A DNA stretch of 44,321 nucleotides from Pseudomonadota bacterium (GTDB taxonomy: Bacteria; Pseudomonadota; Alphaproteobacteria; SHVZ01), in NCBI GenBank assembly GCA_016195085.1, contig JACQAG010000075.1:1-44321 (forward strand). The letters are read 5' to 3'. Below, one piece after another: positions 17,327-25,823 of the stretch. The position numbers and the translations under genes are program-made. The notes below the pieces were generated by a model that saw only the letters and a program-made list of their open reading frames with translations, did no database searches and was not told the DNA's origin. Within the stretch, counting starts at the first letter, position 1. Each line of letters opens with the position of its first letter.

Positions 17327-17507
17327 CCCGACACGGACGCTCAACCAAGCATTAACGTCTTGTGGGCCACCTCGCGGGGCCGCCGGGTCTCGCTGGTCGC
17401 CCGTCGAGCGCGCCCCCGAACCCGCCTGCCGATCACCCAACGGTCACCGGACCGCCTTGGTTCGGCCTTGATGTTATTGACAATGTGCGTTGCTTATCGG
17501 AAAACCC

Positions 17508-19319
17508 ATGCAATTAACACAAGCTCTCCGCAATTCGACGGGTGCGCCCCCGGGGTCGGGGACCAGGGGGAACGCGGCGGGCAACCCGAGCCATTCCTTG
17601 TCAGCTCAGACGATCACTCTCTCCGCGCAGTGGCGCAGTCTCCCCGAGCGGCTCGGCCGGCTCACGGCCGATCACGCCTCGCTTGCGCTCCTCATCGCCC
17701 TCACCGGCCTGGTGCTGGCGACGGTCGGCGACTACGGCATCACCTGGGACGAGGACGTCCACAGCTACTATGGCAACCTCGTCCTCAACTATTACACTTC
17801 TGGCTTCCAGGACACCGAAGCGCTCACCTGGTGGAACCTCTATGAGTACGGCGCCGCCTTCGATGCGCTGGCCGCTCTCCTCAATCAGATCTCCCCCCTC
17901 GGCCTCTACGAGACCCGCCACCTGCTGAATGCCGCGGTCGGCTTGCTCGGCGTGCTTGGCACCTGGAAGCTGGCGCGCACCGTCGCCGGCCCGAGGGTCG
18001 CCTTCTGGGCGGCGCTCTTCCTCGCACTGGCGCCGACCTATTACGGGCACATGTTCAACAACCCGAAGGACGTGCCCTTCGCCGCCGGCATGGTCTGGGC
18101 GACCTACTATGTCGCGCGCATGCTGCCCTCGCTGCCGGCGCCGTCCTTCTCCCTGGTGCTCCGCTTCGGCTTGGTCGTCGGCGTCACCGCCGGCGTGCGC
18201 GTGGGCGGGCTCATGCTCATGGGCTATCTCGGGCTCGCGATTGCCGCCTGCGCGCTGTGGCGCGCCTCCGATGCGCGGAGCCTCGGCCGCTTCCTCGGCG
18301 ACGGCGTCCGCGGCCTCATGCGGGCTTGGCTCCCGGCCTTGCTGGTCGCCTATCCGGTCATGCTGCTGGCCTGGCCTTGGGCGCAGCAAGCGCCGCTCGC
18401 CAATCCGTTCCAGGCGCTCTGCGACTTCTCCCATCACACATATCCGTGGAAGACGCTCTACAACGGCGATTATTACTGGGCCGACCAGACTCCTTGGTCC
18501 TACCTGCCGGTGCACATCCTCCTGAAGACGCCGGAGCTGTTCGTGCTCCTCGCGGCGGCGGCCTTCGGCTGGGCCTGCTGGCGCGTGGCGCAGCGTCGGT
18601 GGTGGCAGGACCGCACCCACGCCCTCGGCCACGCGCTGGTCGGCTTCGCCGTGCTGTTTCCCGTCGTCTACGCGGTGGCCATCCGCGCCATCCTGTTCGA
18701 CGGCATGCGGCACTTCCTGTTCGTGATCCCGCCGCTCGTCGTGCTGGCGGCGGTCATGTTCGAGCATGGGCTCGCATGGGCACGGACCTGGCGCTGGCGC
18801 TACGGCGCCTACGCGGCGGTCGCTCTCTATTTCGGCTATCTCGGCTCGGTGATGATGCGGCTGCATCCCGATCAGTACGTCTACTACAACGCATTCATCG
18901 GCGGCGTCGACGGTGCCGAGGGCCTGTTCAAGCTCGACTACTGGGGCAACTCCTACGCCGAAGCGGTGCACGGGCTGGAGAACATCCTGCGCGAGAGCTA
19001 TGGCGACGAGTTCGAGTCGCGCAGCTTCAAGATCCGGGTATGCGGCCCGAAGGTGCCGGCCAAGTATTATTTCCCCGCGAACTTCGTCGAGACCTTCGAC
19101 GACGACCAAGCCGATTTCGCCATCGCCATGTCGAACTACGTGCCGAACGGCATCGACACCGCCGAGCGCGAATGCGCCCGCGCGCTCGCCGGCCGCGAGA
19201 TCTATCGGGTCCAGCGTCTCGATACGCTGCTGTCGGTGGTGGTCGACCGGCGCGAGCTCAAGATCGGCCAGAGCCTCGCCTTGCGCGCCTCGGGCCGCCT
19301 CTCCAACCCCAAGCAGTGA
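17508..19319 (+). CDS. polytopic membrane glycosyltransferase, GT39/PMT-like
   Basis: 603 residues with roughly ten hydrophobic segments between about 55 and 460. The first outer loop carries GITWDED, an acidic motif where GT-C enzymes (PMT, ArnT) hold their catalytic Asp/Glu. A soluble C-terminal part follows (about 470-603). Such proteins transfer a sugar from a polyprenyl-phosphate donor on the periplasmic side. ATG at 17508 is chosen over a TTG at 17490. The epimerase gene overlaps its stop by four bases, so the two are translationally coupled and likely act in one glycan pathway. GT family is inferred from topology and the acidic loop. Confidence 0.75.
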   Translation: MQLTQALRNSTGAPPGSGTRGNAAGNPSHSLSAQTITLSAQWRSLPERLGRLTADHASLALLIALTGLVLATVGDYGITWDEDVHSYYGNLVLNYYTSGFQDTEALTWWNLYEYGAAFDALAALLNQISPLGLYETRHLLNAAVGLLGVLGTWKLARTVAGPRVAFWAALFLALAPTYYGHMFNNPKDVPFAAGMVWATYYVARMLPSLPAPSFSLVLRFGLVVGVTAGVRVGGLMLMGYLGLAIAACALWRASDARSLGRFLGDGVRGLMRAWLPALLVAYPVMLLAWPWAQQAPLANPFQALCDFSHHTYPWKTLYNGDYYWADQTPWSYLPVHILLKTPELFVLLAAAAFGWACWRVAQRRWWQDRTHALGHALVGFAVLFPVVYAVAIRAILFDGMRHFLFVIPPLVVLAAVMFEHGLAWARTWRWRYGAYAAVALYFGYLGSVMMRLHPDQYVYYNAFIGGVDGAEGLFKLDYWGNSYAEAVHGLENILRESYGDEFESRSFKIRVCGPKVPAKYYFPANFVETFDDDQADFAIAMSNYVPNGIDTAERECARALAGREIYRVQRLDTLLSVVVDRRELKIGQSLALRASGRLSNPKQ

Positions 19320-20314
19320 GCGAAGACCCGCGCTTCGCCTGGTTCGCCGGCAGGCGGGCGCTCATCACCGGCGGGCTCGGCTTCATCGGATCGACCTTGG
19401 CGCACCGCCTGGTTGCGCTCGGCGCCCGCGTCACCGTGGTGGACAGCCTGATCCCGGAATATGGCGGCAACCCGTTCAATCTGGATACGCTTGCCGACCG
19501 GGTGCAGGTCAACGTCTCCGACATTCGCGACGTCTACAGCTTGAGCTATCTCGTCGCCGGCCAGGAGGTGCTGTTCAACCTTGCCGGCCAGACCAGCCAT
19601 CTCGACTCCATGCACGAGCCCTTGGCCGATCTCGAGATCAATTGCCGCGCCCAGCTCACGCTGCTGGAGACCTGCCGCAGCCATTGCCCGGGGATCAAGC
19701 TCGTCTTCGCCTCGACCCGCCAGCTCTACGGCAAGCCCGACTATCTGCCGGTCGACGAGCGGCATCTGCTGCGGCCGGCCGACGTCAACGGCGTCAACAA
19801 GATGGCAGGCGAGTGGTACCACATCCTCTACAACAACGTTTATGGGCTGAAGGCTTCCGCCCTCCGGCTCACCAACACCTACGGTCCGCGCATGCGCATC
19901 AAGGACGCGCGCCAAACCTTCCTTGGCGTGTGGATCCGGCTCTTGCTCGAGGACAAGCCCTTCGAGGTCTGGGGCGGCGAGCAGCTGCGCGACTTCACCT
20001 ATGTCGACGATGCGGTCGATGCGCTGCTCTTGGCCGCGACCGTGCCCGAAGTCGAGGGCCAAGCGCTCAACATCGGCGGCTTTCCCCCGATCTCGCTCAA
20101 TCGCCTGGCAGAGCTCTTGATCGGCGCCAACGGCAAGGGCGAAGCGGTCCTGCGAAACTTTCCGGCCGAGCGCAAGCGCATCGACATCGGCGACTACTAC
20201 GCCGACGATCGCCGTTTCCGCTCCTTGACCGGCTGGGCCCCCAAGGTCGATCTGGCGGAAGGGCTCAAGACCAGCCTCGACTATTATCGCCGCAATCTTC
20301 CGCACTATCTCTGA
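19316..20314 (+). CDS. NAD-dependent nucleotide-sugar epimerase/dehydratase, atypical active site
   Basis: 332-residue extended SDR. GGLGFIGS near residue 19 binds NAD, ASTRQLYG (S133/T134) is the Ser/Thr block, and the substrate region has RLTNTYGPRM and DFTYVDDAVDA. In the position of the catalytic YxxxK the sequence is NGVNK: K162 is present but Asn158 replaces the tyrosine. The rest of the fold is intact, so this looks like a divergent subfamily rather than a dead gene. The GTG at 19316 overlaps the membrane transferase stop (GTGA). It probably makes or modifies the sugar used by that enzyme; the reaction is unknown. Confidence 0.85.
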   Translation: MSEDPRFAWFAGRRALITGGLGFIGSTLAHRLVALGARVTVVDSLIPEYGGNPFNLDTLADRVQVNVSDIRDVYSLSYLVAGQEVLFNLAGQTSHLDSMHEPLADLEINCRAQLTLLETCRSHCPGIKLVFASTRQLYGKPDYLPVDERHLLRPADVNGVNKMAGEWYHILYNNVYGLKASALRLTNTYGPRMRIKDARQTFLGVWIRLLLEDKPFEVWGGEQLRDFTYVDDAVDALLLAATVPEVEGQALNIGGFPPISLNRLAELLIGANGKGEAVLRNFPAERKRIDIGDYYADDRRFRSLTGWAPKVDLAEGLKTSLDYYRRNLPHYL

Positions 20315-20461
20315 CTAGGAGCCTGTCCGAGTAATCGAAACGGCGAAAGAATGATTCAACATCGCCCTCGCCTCCGGCAGATTCATTGCGCCATGCTCAC
20401 CATGCGCGCAGCCAAGTTTCAATTTTTGAGCTCCGTCTCCATTACTCGGACAGGCTCCTAG
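20315..20461. mobile_element. MITE-like element 1 with 17-base terminal inverted repeats and CTAG ends
   Basis: GAGCCTGTCCGAGTAAT at 20319-20335 has a perfect inverted copy at 20441-20457, and both are flanked by CTAG (20315-20318 and 20458-20461). The 105-base interior has no gene. This is the form of a small non-autonomous element with a 4-base CTAG target duplication, a target preference known for IS5-group transposases. The left CTAG begins right after the TGA of the upstream epimerase gene, so insertion did not damage it. Confidence 0.8.
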
Positions 20462-20730
20462 CCCCTATTTCTCATACCAACCGGGTCAGCGATGGGCTCA
20501 TGCGATCACAGGCAAGGAAAGGCGCGAAGAGCGATGCAGCGCATCGGTCGAGCGGCTTGACGCGGCATGTGATCGCAGGAGCCCATCCCTTCGGGTCGCC
20601 CGGCGAGGGGGCGCCCGACGTCGTCACGGGTCTCGACCGTAGCTTTGGCTACGCTCTTCGACCCGTTCCTAGCGGATCGCCCCCTCGCCGGGCGACGCTG
20701 ATCCCGGTTGGTATGAGAAATAGGGGCTAG
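20458..20730. mobile_element. MITE-like element 2, highly structured, sharing a CTAG with element 1
   Basis: Terminal inverted repeats of 24 perfect bases (20462-20485, beginning CCCCTATTTCTCATACC, and 20703-20726), again bounded by CTAG (20458-20461 shared with element 1, and 20727-20730). Inside are three more arms: 20491-20510 pairs with 20568-20587 (20 bases, one mismatch), 20595-20613 pairs perfectly with 20678-20696, and 20626-20632 pairs with 20660-20666 around a CGTAGC/GCTACG tip. The whole can fold into a branched cruciform. No coding frame is credible. Confidence 0.8.
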
Positions 20731-20734
20731 AGCC

Positions 20735-21865
20735 ATGGCGGGCTTGAGCGTGCCGCAGAGCGATCCCAAGGCCGGCTATCTCGCCCACAAGGCCGAGATC
20801 GACGCGGCGATCGCGCGCACGCTCGACAGCGGCTGGTACATCCTCGGCCGCGAAGTGGCCGCCTTCGAAGAGGAATTTTCCCGCTTCGTCGGCCTCGCCC
20901 ATGGCATCGGGGTTGCGAACGGCACCGATGCGCTGGTCTTGGCCCTGCGCGCCCTCGATATCGGTCCTGGCGCCACCGTCGCCACGGTCTCGCATACCGC
21001 CGTGGCCACGGTGGCGGCGATCGAGCTCGTCGGCGCTACCCCGTTGCTGATCGACATCGATCCCGGCCGTTACACGATGGACCCGGGCGAGCTGGAGACG
21101 GTGCTCGCGGGCGAAGGCAAGCGGATCAAGGCCGTCATCCCCGTGCATCTCTATGGCCAGCCTGCGGCGATCCAGGACATCCAGAAGCTGGCGGACCGCC
21201 TCGGTGTCGCCGTCATTGAGGATTGCAGCCAAGCGCATGGCGCCATGGTCGGCAACACCCAGGTCGGCCGCTTCGGCCGCATCGCCTGCTATTCGCTCTA
21301 TCCGACCAAGAATCTCGGTGCCCTGGGCGATGGCGGCGTGGTGCTGAGCGACGATAAAGCCCTGGCCGGCCGCGTGCGCGAGCTCCGGGAGTATGGCTGG
21401 CGTGAGCGCTATGTGAGCGCCATCGCCGGCACCAACAGCCGGCTGGATGAGCTGCAGGCGGCGATTCTCCGGGTCAAGCTCAACCATCTTGCCGCCGACA
21501 ACGAGCGGCGCCGGCGGATCGCCACGGACTACGATAGCGGCTTGGCGGGGTTGGGCTTGGGCTTGCCCGTGCGCGCCGCCGGCGCCACCCATGTCTATCA
21601 TCAATATGTCGTCACCACCGCGGTACGAGCGCGGCTGCGCGAGCTCCTCAAGGAGCGCGGCATTGCCACCAACATCCACTATCCGGTTCCGGTGCACCGC
21701 CAGCCGGCCTATGCGGGGCGCGTCCCCTTGGGCCCGGCCCAATGCCGGCAGACCGAGCGTCTGGCCGAGAAGATTCTGAGTCTTCCCATGTATCCGCAGC
21801 TGAGCCGGGCGCAGATCGACCATGTGATCGGCAGCTTGCGGGATACGGTTCAACGCACTCAGTGA
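20735..21865 (+). CDS. DegT/DnrJ/EryC1/StrS-type nucleotide-sugar aminotransferase
   Basis: 376-residue fold-type I PLP enzyme. D163 and Q166 (IEDCSQAHGA) contact the cofactor and K192 (YPTKNLGALGDGG) forms the Schiff base. The family transfers an amino group to a keto-sugar nucleotide (for example dTDP-3-keto or 4-keto-6-deoxyhexoses). The rfbB product is such a 4-keto sugar, so a dTDP-aminosugar branch is plausible. The ATG at 20735 lies five bases after element 2; the only ribosome-site-like sequence, AGGGG at 20722-20726, is the end of that element. It was probably once continuous with the epimerase operon. Confidence 0.92.
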   Translation: MAGLSVPQSDPKAGYLAHKAEIDAAIARTLDSGWYILGREVAAFEEEFSRFVGLAHGIGVANGTDALVLALRALDIGPGATVATVSHTAVATVAAIELVGATPLLIDIDPGRYTMDPGELETVLAGEGKRIKAVIPVHLYGQPAAIQDIQKLADRLGVAVIEDCSQAHGAMVGNTQVGRFGRIACYSLYPTKNLGALGDGGVVLSDDKALAGRVRELREYGWRERYVSAIAGTNSRLDELQAAILRVKLNHLAADNERRRRIATDYDSGLAGLGLGLPVRAAGATHVYHQYVVTTAVRARLRELLKERGIATNIHYPVPVHRQPAYAGRVPLGPAQCRQTERLAEKILSLPMYPQLSRAQIDHVIGSLRDTVQRTQ

Positions 21866-22189
21866 TTGGAGCTAGCTAGGGCGCGGCACGGTCGTTATGA
21901 AGAGGCGCGTGCGCTCATCGAGGCTGCAATCACCGAGGGTCGGATTGTCGGCAGCGACGGCGATTTGACAGCATCAACGTGATGACGATGCGCAAATCCA
22001 AGAGCAAGAAATTTGGTGGCGTAGTCATCCACCCGATCCGGACAGTCGCAACCAATTCTTTGGCCGCCGTCGAGCGCGGCCCCCACCAAGAGTGCAAGCG
22101 GAGATCGACGCGCCATCGCTGAAGCGAGGCCTTGACAAGCATGGCGTGGTGTTTCCCTATTTGTCAGATCATTGTTTCAAGGATCGTCG
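21866..22189. other. 324-base gap without a supported gene
   Basis: No recognised gene. A short plus-strand frame (21982-22122, about 46 codons, lysine-rich start) and a minus-strand frame at 21895-22116 have no family signal or good ribosome site. An upstream stretch reading RYEEARALIEAAITEGRI could be a decayed helical protein. The segment marks the boundary between the glycan genes and the catabolic island; its last 30 bases hold a candidate operator. Confidence 0.5.
22161..22171. promoter_or_regulatory. candidate FadR-type operator before the PLP-lyase gene
   Basis: TTGTCAGATCA, one base away from the TNGTNNNACNA consensus of FadR-family GntR repressors, ending 18 bases before the ATG. 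It shares the TTGTCNGANNA pattern with the exact match at 25729-25739 in the same island. A weak signal on its own. Confidence 0.35.
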
Positions 22190-23434
22190 ATGGACGATTC
22201 CGCCGGCGATGGGTGGCAGCTGGTCTGCGATCTTTGCGAAGCGAGCTACCCGCTCGGTCCAATGAGCATGGGTTGTCCCCGCTGCGCAGAGCGCGGCGCG
22301 ATTGGGGTGCTGAATTCGGTCTTTCGGCCAAGGACGGCGCCACCGCCGCTTGGTATCCGGCACGGCACCGGCTTAGGTCGATATCGCGACTTGCTGCCGT
22401 GCGGCGCGATGGACGGATGGCTCTCGCGCGGCGAAGGTGGGACGCCTCTCATCGAATCGCGCCACATTGGACCGCGACTGGGTCTTTCCAGGTTGCTATT
22501 CAAGTACGAAGGCTCAAATCCCACGGGATCCTTTAAGGATCGATATGTCTGCGTTGCGATCAATCTGGCCCGCGCCGCGGGTTATCACCGAATCGTTTCC
22601 TCATCCACGGGAAATCTTGGCGTATCGGTGGCCGCCTATGCGGCAGCTGCCGGAATGGAGTGTGTCATCGTCGTGCCGCGCGGCGCCCCACCGCGCGTTC
22701 TCGATGAGCTTCGTGGATTCGACGCGAAGGTGGTCGTTACGTCTGCCGAGCAGCGCCAGTGGGTCTTTGAGGCCATAGCGGGCCGGAAGGACTGGTTTCC
22801 GATCGCTGCTACGTTTCGTCGCTCCGTTCAAACGCCGGTCGGAATCGACGGGTACAAGACCTACGCCTATGAGCTAGCCGAGCAGCTTGGCGCGGCGCCC
22901 GCGGCCATGGTGTTTCCTTGTGCACGGGGCAATGGCTTGCACGGGGCATGGAAGGGTTTTTGCGAGGCGATGAGCTTCGGATGGATCGACCGATTGCCCG
23001 TCATGGTGTCATGTCAGCCCTCCGGCTCGAACTCGCTCGAAGTGTCGCTCCAAGGTGGCGCCAACGAACCTGTCGAGGTGCCGCGGCGGCCGAGCATAGC
23101 GTCTTCCGCCGCCGAGATCGTTTCGAGCAAGTTTGCGCTTTCGGCCCTGCGGGAGTCCAAGGGCGCGGCGCTCTCAGCCGACGATGTTGAGATTGTCGCA
23201 GCCCAGAAACTGCTCTGCGCCGAGGGCCTATTGGTCGATCCGGCATCGGCGCTGCCGGTCGCCTGCCTGCCGCGATTGCTGCAGCGGATCAAGGTGGAAC
23301 CCGACGCGCCGATCGTTTGCCTGTTGACCGCTGCCGGGCACCGCTGGGCCGGTGTATCGGCGAGTGAAGGTGCTGGGGTCATCGCGGTCGAGGGTCCGGC
23401 GGACCTCGACAAGATCCCGGCCTTGATGGCTTAG
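22190..23434 (+). CDS. threonine-synthase-like PLP enzyme (fold type II)
   Basis: 414 residues. An N-terminal Cys4 motif (C13, C16, C29, C32; CDLC and CPRC) suggests a zinc ribbon, seen in some threonine synthases. The PLP lysine is K116 in GSFKDR, with STGNLGVSVAAYAAAAG binding phosphate. Many residues fit ThrC, yet the protein lies in a catabolic island and not with thr genes, so the physiological substrate may differ; hydroxyectoine loci carry the fold-II enzyme EutB beside EutD and EutE. ATG at 22190 with AAGGA seven bases upstream. It converges on the AstE-family gene with nine bases between stops. Confidence 0.85.
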   Translation: MDDSAGDGWQLVCDLCEASYPLGPMSMGCPRCAERGAIGVLNSVFRPRTAPPPLGIRHGTGLGRYRDLLPCGAMDGWLSRGEGGTPLIESRHIGPRLGLSRLLFKYEGSNPTGSFKDRYVCVAINLARAAGYHRIVSSSTGNLGVSVAAYAAAAGMECVIVVPRGAPPRVLDELRGFDAKVVVTSAEQRQWVFEAIAGRKDWFPIAATFRRSVQTPVGIDGYKTYAYELAEQLGAAPAAMVFPCARGNGLHGAWKGFCEAMSFGWIDRLPVMVSCQPSGSNSLEVSLQGGANEPVEVPRRPSIASSAAEIVSSKFALSALRESKGAALSADDVEIVAAQKLLCAEGLLVDPASALPVACLPRLLQRIKVEPDAPIVCLLTAAGHRWAGVSASEGAGVIAVEGPADLDKIPALMA

Positions 23435-23443
23435 GTGCCGCGC

Positions 23444-24427
23444 CTATTCCGCAAGCGGCGTCCAGATCCGAGCCAGCACATCCCCTGGGCGCACGCCCGC
23501 ATGAAAGCGAAGCAGTCCGATCTTGCCGTCCACCGGGGAAAGGACCTCAGTCGCCTGAGCTCCATCGCGATCGAGGATGCGGCCGAGGCACCCTCCCTTG
23601 CCGACGCGGTCGCTCAATTCCACTTCGCGAACGAAGATACCAGGGGATTTTGCGACCACGTCATTGTTGCGCCAGATCGACGAGCGCGATGTTCCGATTG
23701 CGGCGGCGCCGGAATTCAGTAGCCCGCCATGCCGCAGAACGGCCCGCACCCGGTCTAGATAAAACCCGATGTTGCGCTCATGAATCTCGCCGCGCCCTCC
23801 TACCTCGGCTTCGATGACGGGGACACCGAGCTCGGCAAGGCTTCCTAATAGGAAGCCCGGCTTGCGCTTATTCGCGATCAGGTCCGTAAAGCCCGACGCG
23901 ACGGCTGCAGCCCGCGATGCTTGCCCAAGATCACTGGGCTCGTCCAGGAATTCGATCCAGGGGCAGAGAAGATTGACGGAGCGCGCGCCGTGCATCGTGA
24001 GGACCAAATCCATGTGCCGGAACACTCCATGCAATAGGATGTGCGCCAGCCGCTCGGTTACGCCACCATCCGATCGCCCGGGAAACACCCGGTTCAGGTC
24101 GACACCGTCGATCGGCGTTGGACGCTGACCTGCGCCGAAGGCGGAAGGATTGGCATGTGTGATAACCACGAGCGTGCCGGCAATTGCGCCGGGGTCGACC
24201 TCCGCTAGGAACCGTCTCAGCGCAACGATGCCGTCATACTCGTCGCCGTGTACGCCGGCGACCAGGGCCACGCGTGGCTTTGGCGACGTGCCGGCGATCA
24301 CGTGCACGGGCACTTCGACGGCCGCGCCGACTTCATGCGCATCGACACGCAAGAGGAAGCGGCGACGGTTTCGGGGTGGCGTGCCGAGGTCGACCGCGGC
24401 GGCCGAGGTGTAAATCGCCTCGGTCAT
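23444..24427 (-). CDS. AstE/AspA-family zinc deacylase (DoeB/EutE-like)
   Basis: 327-residue M14-like zinc hydrolase that removes an acyl group from an amino acid or diamine. Zinc ligands H60 and E63 are in GVHGDEYDG, and H146 in LTMHGARS; DGVDLNRVFPG and PVIEAEVGG are also family blocks. Starts three bases after the M24 gene stop, so the two are co-transcribed. DoeB (EutE) deacetylates N-acetyl-diaminobutyrate in ectoine breakdown and pairs with the M24 hydrolase DoeA, the same arrangement as here. Succinylglutamate or aspartoacylase activity remains possible. Confidence 0.88.
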   Translation of the reverse strand: MTEAIYTSAAAVDLGTPPRNRRRFLLRVDAHEVGAAVEVPVHVIAGTSPKPRVALVAGVHGDEYDGIVALRRFLAEVDPGAIAGTLVVITHANPSAFGAGQRPTPIDGVDLNRVFPGRSDGGVTERLAHILLHGVFRHMDLVLTMHGARSVNLLCPWIEFLDEPSDLGQASRAAAVASGFTDLIANKRKPGFLLGSLAELGVPVIEAEVGGRGEIHERNIGFYLDRVRAVLRHGGLLNSGAAAIGTSRSSIWRNNDVVAKSPGIFVREVELSDRVGKGGCLGRILDRDGAQATEVLSPVDGKIGLLRFHAGVRPGDVLARIWTPLAE

Positions 24428-24430
24428 GGC

Positions 24431-25636
24431 TCAGCCGGACACTGGAATTTCGCGTGGCGCGCGCTTGCTCAAGATTTCGCAGCCATGCTCGGTTACCGCA
24501 ACGTTTTCTTCATGCAGCATGATCCGCCGTCCGCCATCCTCCGGCGCTATATAGGCCGCGCCCGGCTCGATATTAAGAATCATGCCGGCCTCTATGATCG
24601 TGTGATCGGTCTCGTTGATCGAAGGCGGTTCCGGCAGGACTAAGCCCATGCTGTGCCCCATGCGACCGACCTTCGTCTTGAGAGCGTCCGCTCCGCCCGA
24701 GGCAACCACGTCGGCCATGGCGCGCCAAACATCCGATACCGGTCGTCCCGGACGCACCGCTGCAATTCCCGCCTCGGTCGCCCGCCATACCAGCTCGTAA
24801 GCCCGACGGGTCGCATCGCTAGGCGGTCCAAACGCAAAATGGCGGTCAAAATCGCACCAGTAATGATCGAACTGGCAACCGGTATCTATGAACAGCACAT
24901 CGCCCCGTCCCAGCACGCGGTCGGTCGGTCCCGTATTGGTGCGGTTGTACCCGCCCGGACCGGACAGCCCGGTCAATTTGAAGGTCTTCGTAGCGCCTCG
25001 CTTCATGATCTCGAGCTCGAGCTTCCGGCAGGCGCCCCATTCGGTATCCCCCTCGGAAAGCAGCGGCGGCAACGCCTCGAAGCCCTCCGACACGATGCGG
25101 CAGATCGTGCGCACCTTGGCGACCTCGGCCGGGGATTTGATCATCCGAAGCCGGCGCATCACCGGCTGCTCGGCATCGACAAAACGCACCGGCTCAACGA
25201 GCTCGCGAATGCGCAGGAAATCATTCACCGGGAAGCCCATCCGTGACTCCGGACCAAGCTCGGTTCCGACGCGGCCGAAGCGTTTTGCCGCGCTCCGCAG
25301 AGTGTCGGCCACAAGGCTCACGCCATCATCCGCCGGCCGGGGCGCCGGCCAAGTCCGGATGTCTTTCAGCCAGGTGGTCAGGCCGAGGCCGATCTCTGCG
25401 CCTTGCGCAACGATGGCGCAGGGCTCGCCCACCAGCGGCAGCACAAAGAATTTGGGCCTCGTCATCTGGAACGGCGAGAGGGTGATATCGCCGGTGAAGT
25501 AGCGGAAATTCCCTTCGGAGCTGACCAACAGAGCATCCATTTGTTGCTCGTCCATCAGCATACGCGCCCGTTCCAACCGCATCGCGTACTCCGCGGCGGG
25601 AAAGCTTGGCACGCTCGGGGCCTGGACTTCAGTCAT
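24431..25636 (-). CDS. M24-family hydrolase (creatinase/prolidase fold, DoeA/EutD-like)
   Basis: 401 aa from the ATG at 25636 (AAAGGGTG upstream; the ATG at 25783 gives an extension crossing the promoter region). Creatinase N-terminal domain (about 15-170), then the pita-bread metal site: DTGCQFDHYWCDFDR (two Asp), GHSMGL (His), NIEPG (Glu) and HEENVAVTE (Glu). The M24 family includes Xaa-Pro peptidases, creatinase and the ectoine hydrolase DoeA (about 400 aa), which opens the ectoine ring. The AstE-family gene follows within three bases. Divergent from the solute-binding protein gene. Confidence 0.88.
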   Translation of the reverse strand: MTEVQAPSVPSFPAAEYAMRLERARMLMDEQQMDALLVSSEGNFRYFTGDITLSPFQMTRPKFFVLPLVGEPCAIVAQGAEIGLGLTTWLKDIRTWPAPRPADDGVSLVADTLRSAAKRFGRVGTELGPESRMGFPVNDFLRIRELVEPVRFVDAEQPVMRRLRMIKSPAEVAKVRTICRIVSEGFEALPPLLSEGDTEWGACRKLELEIMKRGATKTFKLTGLSGPGGYNRTNTGPTDRVLGRGDVLFIDTGCQFDHYWCDFDRHFAFGPPSDATRRAYELVWRATEAGIAAVRPGRPVSDVWRAMADVVASGGADALKTKVGRMGHSMGLVLPEPPSINETDHTIIEAGMILNIEPGAAYIAPEDGGRRIMLHEENVAVTEHGCEILSKRAPREIPVSG

Positions 25637-25728
25637 CGCGAACACCCTTTCAATCCGGCAATCGGATCGTGGCATGCACCATCCAGACACGCACAGGAAC
25701 CAGCTTGCGGAGACGCCCAGCGCTTGCA

Positions 25729-25739
25729 TTGTCTGACGA
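25729..25739. promoter_or_regulatory. FadR-type operator in the divergent promoter
   Basis: TTGTCTGACGA fits the TNGTNNNACNA consensus of FadR-subfamily GntR repressors exactly, with a GTCTGAC core. It lies in the 187-base gap between the divergent M24 and binding-protein genes. The FadR-type gene at 30638 in the same island is the likely binder. By base counting such an 11-mer would occur by chance in roughly one of twenty gaps this size, so the match is suggestive. Confidence 0.5.
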
Positions 25740-25823
25740 ATGGAGTAATGATCAAACCTGACCTTGGGCGCCGCTCCTGTCAAGGCACACCGATACGGCG
25801 CCAGAGACGGGGAGGATCGTCAA

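Noticed and set aside
17601-19109. 502-codon minus-strand open frame opposite the membrane transferase
   Set aside because: Arg/Glu/His-rich mirror of hydrophobic codons, a standard artefact opposite membrane proteins.
18257-19315. N-terminal extension of the epimerase gene to 18257
   Set aside because: Low-complexity Arg-rich translation overlapping the membrane transferase; the GTG at 19316 gives a normal SDR start and a GTGA overlap.
21895-22122. Short genes in the gap before the catabolic island
   Set aside because: No ribosome site, family motif or sensible composition on either strand.
22190-23434. Housekeeping threonine synthase (thrC)
   Set aside because: Sequence blocks fit the family, but the setting is catabolic, thrA/thrB are absent and a candidate island operator precedes it; left as threonine-synthase-like.
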